From JAPOXR01 sp963662395 (lineage in GTDB: Bacteria; Pseudomonadota; Alphaproteobacteria; Rhodobacterales; Rhodobacteraceae), in NCBI GenBank assembly GCA_963662395.1, contig OY759511.1:2666001-2730000 (forward strand): a stretch of DNA of 64,000 bases. The letters are read 5' to 3'. The notes below the pieces were generated by a model. That model was not told where the DNA came from. It did not search any database and saw nothing but the letters and a program-made list of their open reading frames with translations. The position numbers were made by a program, and so were the translations under genes. Positions 9,396 to 17,800 of the stretch are shown piece after piece (the stretch's first letter is position 1; each line of letters starts with the position of its first letter).

Positions 9396-10433
9396 TCAGT
9401 TCGTCGACATTGCCCGCATGATGATCTCGCGGTCGACTTCCCCGACAATTTCACCATTGTCATCGACGACCGCCAGCGGCCGGTCATTGCCGGCCGCAGT
9501 GTCGATGAGACTCACGAGTGCGGCATCCCCGGACACACACTCGCAATCGGCAAGATCCGGCGTCCGGCATTCCCGCATCACCTTGCCGGCAGTCAGCACC
9601 TTGTAGCGAGGCACGTCTTCGGTGAAGTCACGGACATAGCTGTTCACCGGATTGGCCACGATATCCTCGGGGGTTCCGATCTGGACGATTTCGCCATCCT
9701 TCATGATCGCAATATGGTCTCCCATCTTGATCGCTTCATGGAAGTCATGGGTGATGAAGACCATGGTCTTGTCGAGGGTACTCTGCAGGCCGAGCAACTC
9801 GTCCTGCATCTCGCGCCTGATCAACGGGTCCAGGGCCGAGAATGGCTCGTCGAAGATCAGGACTTCAGGATCGACTGCCATGGCGCGTGCCAGGCCAACC
9901 CTCTGCTGCATTCCGCCCGACAACTCGCGCGGGTAGCGCTCGCCCCAGCCGGTCAGCCCAACCAGGTCCAGCACGCCGCCGGCCTGCTCCTTCCGTTCGC
10001 GGCGGCCGACACCGCGGACTTCGAGGCCATAGGAAATATTGTCGATGACAGTCCGGTGCGGCAACAGTCCGAAATGCTGGAAAACCATTGCGACCCTGTA
10101 TCGCCGCAATTCCTGCAACTCGGTTCGGCTCATCCGGGCCACATCCTGCCCGTCCATCAGCACTTCACCGTCGGTAGGCTCGATCAGCCTGGTCAGGCAT
10201 CGGACCAGTGTCGACTTGCCGGAGCCCGAGAGGCCCATCACCACGAAGCATTCGCCCGCCCTGACCCTGAACGACACATCCTTCACCGCGACGACATGTC
10301 CGGTCTCCTCCTGGATCTCGGCCCTGCTCTTGCTCCGGTCATGCGAGGTCAGCACATCCTTCGGACTCGGCCCGAAGATCTTCCAGATGGACTTGCATTC
10401 GATCTTGGTCTGATCAGTGCCCGGACTCGCCAA
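9396..10433 (-). CDS. Glycine betaine/TMAO-type ABC transporter ATP-binding protein
   Basis: ATPase of the quaternary-amine importer (ProV/OpuAA family). It shows Walker A (GLSGSGKSTLVRCL), Q-loop (FQHFGLLPHRTV, typical of ProV), signature (LSGGMQQRVGLARA), Walker B (VLIFDEPFSALDP) and H-loop (FITHDFHEA). The C-terminal 60 residues form a CBS-like tail, a regulatory region in ProV relatives. No ATG fits. I place the start at a TTG (MASPGTDQTKIEC) just after GGAGGA, giving 345 residues, although the spacing is short. The open frame continues upstream to 10856, but that part does not look coding. Confidence 0.87.
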   Translation of the reverse strand: MASPGTDQTKIECKSIWKIFGPSPKDVLTSHDRSKSRAEIQEETGHVVAVKDVSFRVRAGECFVVMGLSGSGKSTLVRCLTRLIEPTDGEVLMDGQDVARMSRTELQELRRYRVAMVFQHFGLLPHRTVIDNISYGLEVRGVGRRERKEQAGGVLDLVGLTGWGERYPRELSGGMQQRVGLARAMAVDPEVLIFDEPFSALDPLIRREMQDELLGLQSTLDKTMVFITHDFHEAIKMGDHIAIMKDGEIVQIGTPEDIVANPVNSYVRDFTEDVPRYKVLTAGKVMRECRTPDLADCECVSGDAALVSLIDTAAGNDRPLAVVDDNGEIVGEVDREIIMRAMSTN

Positions 10434-10883
10434 TTCCTCCCCCTGTCTTCGATCAAGCCGTGAAGCCGATAATACCCGGTAGGCAGGGGAAGACGAATCA
10501 TTTTGACCTCGAGCCTGCAGGCAGACCGCCAATTCGGGGATGCTGAATTCGGGCAAATGGGACGGTCGGCAGGTGGCCGGCACAGGGCCATGGAGGGTGA
10601 GGAGACCGACGACCGCTGTCGGCGGTGAATGCGGCGCCAGATCGCATGGCTTCAGGACAGCTGTCCGCATGAACGAGGGAAGATGCCGGGAGGCAAGCTC
10701 GCCAGCCCTGTCATCGCTGCTCCAGCCCCGACAACCGGCGGCTGAAAGCCCCTCTTGCGACCCATCCGCACTGTCATGGGGTTGGCAGAAATGTGCATCC
10801 GACAAATGTGATCCGGCACTTTCCTGCACCAACTGCAGATTGACTCCGATGCACACCTTGCCTAAACGACTGCATTCGTGCCT
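10434..10883. other. Intergenic region upstream of the transporter ATPase and tRNA-Leu
   Basis: About 450 bp in which I see no gene. It must contain the minus-strand promoter of the ATPase/metallo-hydrolase pair and the plus-strand promoter of the tRNA, but no convincing -35/-10 pair stands out. Confidence 0.4.
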
Positions 10884-10970
10884 GCCCAGGTGGCGGAATT
10901 GGTAGACGCGCTAGCTTCAGGTGCTAGTGCCTGTATGGGCGTGGAGGTTCGAGTCCTCTCCTGGGCACCA
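10884..10970 (+). tRNA. tRNA-Leu (CAG anticodon)
   Basis: An 87-nt tRNA with encoded CCA. The acceptor stem pairs GCCCAGG with the complementary CCTGGGC. The D arm contains GGTAGAC and the anticodon arm is CTAGC-TTCAGGT-GCTAG, so the anticodon is CAG. The variable arm is long as in class II tRNAs, and the T arm carries GTTCGAGTC. It decodes CUG leucine codons, the dominant leucine codon in this GC-rich DNA. Confidence 0.96.
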
Positions 10971-11093
10971 ATCATCCAGAATTGGCCGAATGGCGATGCC
11001 GCGGCCTGACCGGTATCAGCCTGGCAGTTGCAGGCTGAAGCCGTTTGACCTTGTCTCCGAAAGGCGTGGAGAGTATTTGAGCCGGACTGACAA

Positions 11094-12107
11094 TTGAGCG
11101 GAAGAGACTTGGCCGGAATAGCAACCATATTTGGCGGGTCAGGATTTGCAGGCCGTTACATTGCCCAGCGATTGGCAAGATCCGGCTGGCGCGTCAGGGT
11201 GGCGGTGCGCCGCCCGAACGAGGCGCTGTTTGTCCGCACCTATGGCGTGCCCGGCCAGGTTGAGCCGGTCCAGGCCAATATCCGCTACCCGGAGTCGGTG
11301 GCGGTGGCGGTGGATGGTGCCGATGCCGTGGTCAATTGCGTGGGAATCCTGGCCGAGCATGGCAAACAGCGGTTCTCGGCCATACACGAGGCCGGAGCTG
11401 GTGCCATAGCTGCCGCTGCGAAGGCGGCCGGGGCTGGCAGGCTGGTGCATGTGTCTGCCCTGGGTGCTGACCCGGACAGCGACAGCCGCTACTTCCGGAC
11501 CAAGGGCGTCGGGGAGAGGGTTGTCGGTGAAGAGTTCGGCGAGGCGGTCATCATGCGTCCCTCGGTCATATTCGGGTCCGAGGACATGTTCTTCAATCGG
11601 TTTGCCGGCATGGCACGCCGGCTGCCCATCGTACCGATTGTTGGTGCCGATACCCGGTTTCAGCCGGTCTATGTGGATGATGTTGCCCGCGCCGTGTGCC
11701 TGGCAGTCAGCGACCGGACGGTGAGCGGGATCTGCGAACTCGGTGGGCCGGAAATCCTGTCATTCCGGGATTTGGTGCGAAAGATGCTGGAGGTCATTCG
11801 CCGTCGCCGCCTTGTCCTTGACCTGCCGGGGCCCATTGCCGGGATTGTCGCATTCGAATTCGAGATGATCCAGTTGCTGAGCGGTGGATTGTTCGTGAAC
11901 AATTTTCTGACCAGGGACCAGATACGGCAATTGGCAACCGACAATCTGGTTGGCCCGGAAGCGCAGTCGCTTGACCGGCTTGGTATCGAACCAACGCCGA
12001 TGGACGCGGTCCTGGAGAGCTATCTCTATCGCTTCAGACCGGCCGGCCAGTATACGGCGATCCATGAATCGGCCCGGATCATGCGCCCCGGCGAGGATGC
12101 CGGCTGA
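11094..12107 (+). CDS. Complex I NDUFA9-like NAD(P)-binding protein
   Basis: Atypical short-chain dehydrogenase/epimerase-like protein related to the NDUFA9 subunit of respiratory complex I, found free-standing in many alphaproteobacteria. The Rossmann dinucleotide site is FGGSGFAGRYIAQRLA (about residues 14-29). An NCVGIL segment and a VHVSALGAD segment follow. The catalytic YxxxK appears as YFRTKG, so Tyr and Lys are nominally present. At 337 residues it has the expected length. No ATG is available; TTG at 11094 or a second TTG at 11109 are the candidate starts. Confidence 0.85.
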   Translation: MSGRDLAGIATIFGGSGFAGRYIAQRLARSGWRVRVAVRRPNEALFVRTYGVPGQVEPVQANIRYPESVAVAVDGADAVVNCVGILAEHGKQRFSAIHEAGAGAIAAAAKAAGAGRLVHVSALGADPDSDSRYFRTKGVGERVVGEEFGEAVIMRPSVIFGSEDMFFNRFAGMARRLPIVPIVGADTRFQPVYVDDVARAVCLAVSDRTVSGICELGGPEILSFRDLVRKMLEVIRRRRLVLDLPGPIAGIVAFEFEMIQLLSGGLFVNNFLTRDQIRQLATDNLVGPEAQSLDRLGIEPTPMDAVLESYLYRFRPAGQYTAIHESARIMRPGEDAG

Positions 12108-12266
12108 CCGGTTGCCGGTCGGGCCGAACTGCACCACGACCCCCGGGTCATGAAGGCGAACCGGGAATTCTTGTCCTGGTGACCGATTGGCATGAAAAAT
12201 CTGTTTCCTTGTTGACAGTTCAGGTGTAAACATCGGCCAGTGCTGCATTGAATCCCGGCAGTTGCC

Positions 12267-13262
12267 ATGCCAGCAGATGACCATTTGAAGGCAGGACCCA
12301 GCAGGGACTGGAATTGGCACCCGGATTTGCCGGTTGCGGTGACCCCGTTATTTTCATGGCCTCCGAGACCCATCGCCACGGTACGCTGGTTTGCCACCAA
12401 CTGGCTGCCAATGACCGAGTTCACGATCTATGCGCTGATGGCATGGGCAACCTGGATCTGGGTCAGGCCGGGGCTGGAGGAGATGAAGTCCCTGGAATGG
12501 GGCTGGGTCTTCAAGGTCTGGGCACTCAACATCATTCTGATGACGGTGATTGCCCAGGGTCTCCATGTCTGGCTATACGGGTGGAAGCGGCAGGGAGAGA
12601 CCTACAAATACGACCGGAGGGGGCTGGCCCGCAACAACAGGACTTTCCTGTTCAATGACCAGTATTGGGACAACGTCACCTACACATTGCTGTCAGGCGT
12701 GACGGTGTGGACGATCTATGCCGTTATTCTGTGGATGGCCTATGCCAATGGCTGGGCCCCGATGATCACCTTCAGCGACAACCCGGTCTGGTTCATCCTC
12801 TTGTTCCCGCTGCTGCCTGTCATCCAGTCCTTTCACTTCTACTGGCTGCACCGGGCCCTGCATATCCCGTGGATATATCGGAGGGTCCATTCTGTACACC
12901 ATCGCAGCAATTCAATCGCTCCATGGTCCGGGCTGTCGATGCATCCGATTGAACATGTCGGCTACTTGGGGTTGCTGCTGATCTTCCTGGTGCTGCCCGC
13001 CCATCCGGTTCACTTCATCTTCCTGGGATACTGGTTGTCGCTGGCGACCGCGACCTCGCATGCAGGCTTCGAAAACCTGGTTTTGGGAGACAGGGCAAAG
13101 CTGCGAATCGGATCCTTTCACCACCAGTTGCACCACCGCTATTTCGAGTGCAATTACGGCAACCCGGAAATGCCCTGGGACAACTGGTTCGGATCCTACC
13201 ATGACGGAAGCCCCGAATCGACCGAAGTCGTACGGGCCCGCAAGAAACGCATGCACAGCTGA
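12267..13262 (+). CDS. Sterol desaturase / fatty acid hydroxylase family protein
   Basis: Integral-membrane di-iron hydroxylase of the ERG3/FA-hydroxylase superfamily; the lipid substrate is unknown. Of its 331 residues, several membrane segments lie between about 45 and 250. The three histidine clusters that ligate the iron pair are visible: HRALH (about residue 195), HSVHH (about 210) and HHQLHH (about 285), with a further His in the SMHPIEH segment. The product is probably an oxygenated membrane lipid or carotenoid-like compound. It stands alone, 159 bp after the NDUFA9-like gene. Confidence 0.87.
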   Translation: MPADDHLKAGPSRDWNWHPDLPVAVTPLFSWPPRPIATVRWFATNWLPMTEFTIYALMAWATWIWVRPGLEEMKSLEWGWVFKVWALNIILMTVIAQGLHVWLYGWKRQGETYKYDRRGLARNNRTFLFNDQYWDNVTYTLLSGVTVWTIYAVILWMAYANGWAPMITFSDNPVWFILLFPLLPVIQSFHFYWLHRALHIPWIYRRVHSVHHRSNSIAPWSGLSMHPIEHVGYLGLLLIFLVLPAHPVHFIFLGYWLSLATATSHAGFENLVLGDRAKLRIGSFHHQLHHRYFECNYGNPEMPWDNWFGSYHDGSPESTEVVRARKKRMHS

Positions 13263-13523
13263 GGGCCGCAGGTCCGACCCGAATTCCACAGGGCGACAAT
13301 CAAGGCGGGAAGGAACGGACGCCCCGGCGTCACTCACTCGCTCCCTGTCGGCAGCGGCGTGGCCTCACACGTTACCGGAGAGCATCGGTAGCCGTCTCAC
13401 ATGTTCCCGCAGCAGCGCAGCGCCGAGCGGTGCACATGTTACCGCCGCGCATCGGCACCGGCAGCCATGATGGCATGGTGGACGCTTGCGGCGTGTGGCG
13501 CGACGCGTTGCAATGCGGCATGA

Positions 13524-13769
13524 GGATCAGGACTGCGGGCGCTGCACGAGCGGGTCCCTGCCGGTCTGGTGCCACGACTGAAGCGCATCCTGTTCCGGCT
13601 GCAAGAGGCGGCGCATCCGCGAAGCGCCGACGCGCCCGGCTTCCGGCTGCATCCCCTGAAGGGCGGCCGCGCGGGCCAGTGGAGCGTTCGCGTCTCCGGC
13701 AACCGGCGCGTGGTGTTCCGCTTCGAGGACGGCGAGGCCGTGGACGTGGACCTGATCGACTACCACCGA
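13524..13769 (+). pseudogene. higB: Decayed HigB/RelE-type toxin remnant
   Basis: The translation from 13524 follows the HigB family: a helix-rich N-terminal part, then APGFRLHPLKGGRAGQWSVR, then NRRVVFRFEDGEAVDVDL and IDYH. Two things are broken. The first 10 or so residues are missing because a stop lies at 13521-13523, and the stop normally found right after DYH is CGA (13767-13769), so the frame runs on to 14201 across the antitoxin gene. An alternative GTG at 13569 gives a start inside the domain. I read it as an inactive toxin beside an intact antitoxin; a readthrough product cannot be excluded. Confidence 0.65.
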
Positions 13770-13788
13770 CCGAAGGGGAGTGCAGACG

Positions 13789-14103
13789 ATGAACGACATT
13801 GCAAACGAGCGCGTCGGCCCGATGCGGAATCCGCCGCACCTGGGCGAACTGATCCGCGAAAGCATGGACGACGTGGGCTGGAACGTGACCGAGACGGCGG
13901 CGCGTCTCGGCTGCGAGCGCGGCACGCTGTCGCGCCTGCTGAACGGCAAGGCGGGCATGTCGGCGAACATGGCGCCGGCGCTGGAGGATATCGGCTGGGG
14001 CACTGCCGATCGCTGGATGCGGATACTGGCGAGCTACGAGCTTGCGCGGGCGCGACGCGACCGGACGGGTGTGGACCAGCGTGTCAGGGCGCGGCACGCA
14101 TGA
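13789..14103 (+). CDS. higA: HigA-type antitoxin, XRE family
   Basis: Antitoxin and DNA-binding repressor of a HigBA-type module. The 104 residues contain a helix-turn-helix in the order LGELIRESMDDVGWNVTETA, then AARLGCERGTLSRLLNGKAG (about residues 15-55). The remainder is typical of HigA (MAPALEDIGWGTADRWMRI). The ATG is chosen because GGGGAG lies 8 bp upstream; a GTG 9 bp earlier is in frame. It follows the toxin remnant as in intact higBA operons and appears undamaged. Confidence 0.87.
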   Translation: MNDIANERVGPMRNPPHLGELIRESMDDVGWNVTETAARLGCERGTLSRLLNGKAGMSANMAPALEDIGWGTADRWMRILASYELARARRDRTGVDQRVRARHA

Positions 14104-14191
14104 TCGAGGCCCGCGCCGTCGGCTCGGACTGGTGCGCCTGTCTACGTTGGCAACTGCTTGCCGATAATGGGCTTGATGCGGGAGCACCCCC

Positions 14192-14311
14192 ATGTATCTG
14201 AACGAAAACTTGCGGAAGGCCAGGCGGCAACGGAACGACGAGTTCTACACGCAGCTTTCCGACATCGAAAACGAGCTGCTCCACTACACGGCACACTTCT
14301 CCGGCAAGGAT
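14192..14311 (+). pseudogene. N-terminal stub of an EcoRI-family adenine-specific DNA methyltransferase
   Basis: The first 40 or so residues of this frame (NENLRKARRQRNDEFYTQLS, then DIENELLHYTAHFSGKD) match the conserved start of EcoRI-family adenine methyltransferases. After that the frame becomes Arg/Pro-rich and unrelated, and ends at 14431. No catalytic motif is present. This is a truncated remnant of a restriction-modification gene, directly after the higBA remnant, suggesting an old defence or mobile locus worn down by deletion. Confidence 0.6.
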
Positions 14312-14538
14312 GCCAGCCTGGCCCCGGCGGGTCCCCAGGGGATGCTCCCGGGGCGCCAACGGAGACGCACTCGCCGGTCTTGTGGTGACCGGCAATCCCG
14401 GCTGACCAGACGGGCCCGCCCTTCCTGTTGAATTCAGGACATAAATCGGACAACAATTGCGCCGTGGGTGGCGGCTTGCTCCTGCCCGTCAAGGAGGGCG
14501 GCAGGCGGTGCCGGATCCAGGTCGAATAGGGGTAACCA

Positions 14539-16416
14539 ATGCTGAATATTCCCGAGTTTCTTGTACAGCCGGTTCCTTCCGGTCTGGTGAGGCGGCGTCC
14601 GGCTCCGGTTGTCGCGGTTGTGACAGTGGTCGCGTTCGCTGTCGGCCTGGGTGCCCAGGCAGAGACTGTTCTGAAGTCGCACGGGCTGTCGACCTATGGC
14701 GACCTGAAATACCCGGAGGATTTTACCCATTTCGAATATGTGAACCCGGATGCGCCTCAGGGTGGAACCATGTCCACATGGGGGTTCGGAACCTTCGACA
14801 GCTTCATGCCGTATATTGTCAAGGGCACGGCCGAGTACAACTCGACCCTGCTCTATGAATCGCTGATGAAACGGGCCTATGACGAGCCTGACGCGGTATA
14901 CGGGCACATTGCCGAGTCAGCCGAATATCCGCCCGACCGGAGTTGGGTGATATTCAATCTGCGGCCCGAGGCGAGGTTTTCCGATGGCTCGTCCGTCACT
15001 GCCGATGACGTGGTGTTCTCGTACGAGGCGCTGGTTGCCGATGGCCTGCCCAGGTTCCGGGTGGATTACAAGGATTTCGACAAGGTCGAAGCTCTTGACC
15101 CCCGGCGGGTCAGGTTCACCTTCAAGGAAGGGGCATCCACGCGCAAGCTGCCGCTCGAAGCCGCCATCATGCCGATCATGTCGAAGGCCGATTACGCCGG
15201 CAAGGAATTCGCACGGAGCTCGATCGACCCACCATTGACATCGGGCCCGTATGTCGTGGAGTCGGTCGATCCGGGAAGCCGGGTCGTCTATCGCCGAGTG
15301 GATGATTACTGGGGAGAATCGCTGCCCGTCAATGTCGGTCAGAACAATTTCGATCGTCTCGTGATCGAATATTTCGCCGACTACACGATCGCCTTCGAGG
15401 GCTTCAAGGGCGGCAGCTACGATTTTCGGGAGGAGTTCTTCTCGAAAATCTGGGCAACCTCGTATGATTTTCCGGAAATCGAACAGGGAAAGATCATTCG
15501 CAAACAGATCCCGGACGGTCAGCCATCCGGAACCCAGGGCTTCTGGTTCAATCTCAGGAAGGAAACGTTGCAGGATCCCAGGGTGCGCCAGGCCATATCG
15601 ATGGCGTTCAACTTCGAATGGTCCAACGCCACGCTGTTCCATGACCTGTATCGACGCACGGACAGTTTCTGGGAGAATTCGTCCATGCAGGCGAAAGGGC
15701 TGCCAGGCCCGGCCGAGCTCGAATTGCTGGAGCCCCTGCGCGAGCATCTGCCGGAAGCAGTCTTCACAGAGCCCGCTTTCGTTCCGAAGGTCTCCCGGCC
15801 GGTGCGTGTTGATCGGGCGGTGCTGAGGGAGGCCGGCAGATTGCTGGATGAGGCCGGCTGGGAATTGAAGGATGGGGTGCGGGTCAACCAGCATGGTGAG
15901 AAGCTCAAACTGGCGATCCTGAACGACAGCCCCGGATTTGACCGGATCATCAACCCGTATATCAGCACGTTGGAGCAGCTGGGGCTGGAAGCAACGAATG
16001 AGAAGGTCGATTATGCGCAGTCGCGTGAGCGGGAAAAGGTCTTCGATTTCGACATCACCATCAGGCGCTACGTGATGTCCCTGACTCCCGGGCCGGAACT
16101 GCACTCGATCTTCGGCAGCCTCTCGGCATCCCAGACCGGAAGCCAGAACATATCCGGTGTTGCAAATCCGGCTGTCGACGCGCTGATCGATCATGTCGAG
16201 AGTGCAGCCACCCGGACCGAACTGGAAGTGGCGGTCAAAACTCTCGACCGGGTGCTGCGGGCGATGCATATCTGGGTTCCGCAATGGTACAATGATGTCC
16301 GCAACGTCGCCTATCGGAACCACTACCACCACCCCGAGAATTTGCCTCCATTCAGGCTGGGCGAGTTGGAATTCTGGTGGTACGAACCGGAAGAGAAGGC
16401 TGCCGTGGAGGGGTAG
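14539..16416 (+). CDS. YejA-like extracellular solute-binding protein (family 5)
   Basis: Periplasmic oligopeptide-type binding protein. It has 625 residues, with a signal segment at about residues 22-44 (VVAVVTVVAFAVGLGAQA) and a family-5 fold. Diagnostic YejA-like stretches are LKSHGLSTYGDLKYPEDFTH, YVNPDAPQGGTMS and FWFNLRKETLQDPRVRQAIS. In enterobacteria YejA works with YejBEF to import peptides such as microcin C. Here no permease or ATPase gene is adjacent, so it is an orphan in this window. The start ATG follows a weak GGGGTAA. Confidence 0.88.
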   Translation: MLNIPEFLVQPVPSGLVRRRPAPVVAVVTVVAFAVGLGAQAETVLKSHGLSTYGDLKYPEDFTHFEYVNPDAPQGGTMSTWGFGTFDSFMPYIVKGTAEYNSTLLYESLMKRAYDEPDAVYGHIAESAEYPPDRSWVIFNLRPEARFSDGSSVTADDVVFSYEALVADGLPRFRVDYKDFDKVEALDPRRVRFTFKEGASTRKLPLEAAIMPIMSKADYAGKEFARSSIDPPLTSGPYVVESVDPGSRVVYRRVDDYWGESLPVNVGQNNFDRLVIEYFADYTIAFEGFKGGSYDFREEFFSKIWATSYDFPEIEQGKIIRKQIPDGQPSGTQGFWFNLRKETLQDPRVRQAISMAFNFEWSNATLFHDLYRRTDSFWENSSMQAKGLPGPAELELLEPLREHLPEAVFTEPAFVPKVSRPVRVDRAVLREAGRLLDEAGWELKDGVRVNQHGEKLKLAILNDSPGFDRIINPYISTLEQLGLEATNEKVDYAQSREREKVFDFDITIRRYVMSLTPGPELHSIFGSLSASQTGSQNISGVANPAVDALIDHVESAATRTELEVAVKTLDRVLRAMHIWVPQWYNDVRNVAYRNHYHHPENLPPFRLGELEFWWYEPEEKAAVEG

Positions 16417-17016
16417 GACTGGCGGGAACTAGCCGCGGTGAACCGGAACAGGGCGCCGCCGGCAGCAAGCTGCGGTGGAAATGATCGTGCACCTGCCGGC
16501 GGGCGGGTGCCCAAGGCGTGAATTGCCCGGCGTTCAGGATCCGCAACCGGCCTGGGCATCCCAACCCAAGAGATTGGCGTGCGCTCGCGATATCTCCCTG
16601 GTCATTCCCGGCAGGCCGAGTGTGCAGAATCTGCGACGAGGATGGAAAGCCCTCTGCGCATAGCAGATTCAGTTCAGAATTTCAGTCGCCAGCCAGAGGA
16701 TCAATCAGCTCTTGCCGTTCCTCTTTGGTGAACGGCTTGATTGCTTGCCGGGCAAATTGTCGGGGTCTCGGCGACAGATTGCATCAATATTTGTAACCCG
16801 GCGGAGCATTCTCGACAGGCATGGAGTCGGTTCATGACCATCCTCCAGGGCCCGGTCGGGATCATCGTCGGGCTGGCCATCGCTACAGGCGCTGGCGTTG
16901 TATTGCTCCCGTTGTTGATCGCATGGACGCAGGCCCATGGCCTTCAAGCAGACAGGCCGAACCGTTGCGCGGTCCGACCTGCTGGATTGTTGTCAATTCC
17001 GTTCGGCAATAGCCGG
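16417..17016. other. Intergenic region, no clear gene
   Basis: Six hundred bases lie between the convergent YejA-like and sugar ATPase genes. A short plus-strand frame from 16833 would encode one hydrophobic segment (GPVGIIVGLAIATGAGVVLL), but it lacks a good ribosome site and runs into the antisense of the ATPase gene. I see nothing else. Confidence 0.35.
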
Positions 17017-17799
17017 TTACGAAATCGATGCGAGTTCCTGTTCAAGGTCGGCCATTTCCACCCCACCTGCCATGAGATGACGAATGTCCGAGCCCGCCAG
17101 TTCGTCCCTGGTGCCCTTGCCGATGACTTCGCCAAGCGCCAGAAAGGTGTACCGGTCGGCGACCAGCCTCGAATGCACTTCATTATGGGTAATGAAGATG
17201 ATCGCGATATCACCGCGCGAGCGTACCCGCTTCATGGTCTTGAGGACTTCCATCTGCTGTTTCTGGCCAAGCGCCGATGTCGGCTCGTCCAGGATCAGCA
17301 CCCGGGCGCCGAAATAGATGGCCCGGGCAATGGCCAACGTCTGCCGCTGACCACCGGACATCGTGCCGACAGCCTGGCCCGGATCGGAAATGTCTATGCC
17401 GATCTTGACCATTTCATCATGCGTGATCCGGTCCATTTCATCCATGCGGAGCGCCCCGAATGAACCCGGGCCGCGGCACACTTCCCGGCCCATGAAGAAA
17501 TTCCGGGTCACCGACATCAATGGATTGACGGCGAGGTCCTGATAGACAGTGCCGATGCCGGCACCAGACGCATCACGCGGGCTGCGGAACGTGACCTTCG
17601 AGTCGTCGATATAGATCGACCCTTCCGTCGGCTCGTGAACCCCGGCCAGTATCTTGATCAGCGTGGACTTGCCGGCACCGTTATCGCCAAGCAGGGCATG
17701 GATCTCGCCCTTGTAGACATCAAGATCTATTCCATTGAGCGCAGTGAACGGGCCAAACCGTTTTGTCAGACCTTCTGTTCGAATAAGCGGACTTGCCAT
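17017..17799 (-). CDS. Sugar ABC transporter ATP-binding protein (FrcA-like)
   Basis: ATPase of a CUT2-type monosaccharide importer. The 260 residues form a single nucleotide-binding domain, as in FrcA, rather than the duplicated RbsA type. Motifs: Walker A GDNGAGKSTLIKIL (about residues 38-51), signature MSGGQRQTLAIARA, Walker B VLILDEPTSALG, H-loop IFITHN. It begins one base after the permease stop codon and ends the binding protein-permease-ATPase operon. The substrate is probably a pentose or hexose such as fructose or ribose, inferred from family only. Confidence 0.88.
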   Translation of the reverse strand: MASPLIRTEGLTKRFGPFTALNGIDLDVYKGEIHALLGDNGAGKSTLIKILAGVHEPTEGSIYIDDSKVTFRSPRDASGAGIGTVYQDLAVNPLMSVTRNFFMGREVCRGPGSFGALRMDEMDRITHDEMVKIGIDISDPGQAVGTMSGGQRQTLAIARAIYFGARVLILDEPTSALGQKQQMEVLKTMKRVRSRGDIAIIFITHNEVHSRLVADRYTFLALGEVIGKGTRDELAGSDIRHLMAGGVEMADLEQELASIS

Positions 17800-17800
17800 G

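Noticed and set aside
9297..10463. Plus-strand frame of 388 codons across the betaine-type ATPase
   Set aside because: Antisense shadow of the ATPase, which shows every ABC motif.
13360..13475. Imperfect direct repeat around CACATGTTACCG in the spacer before the higB remnant
   Set aside because: Only partly conserved over about 35 bp, with no second element or gene to tie it to; could be chance.
13569..14201. A 210-residue protein reading from HigB through HigA
   Set aside because: Only the part up to DYH resembles HigB; the extension is out of frame over the intact higA gene, so it reflects stop-codon loss.
14917..16332. Minus-strand frame of 471 codons within the YejA-like gene
   Set aside because: Shadow of a gene with a clear signal peptide and family-5 motifs; its own translation has no recognisable domain.
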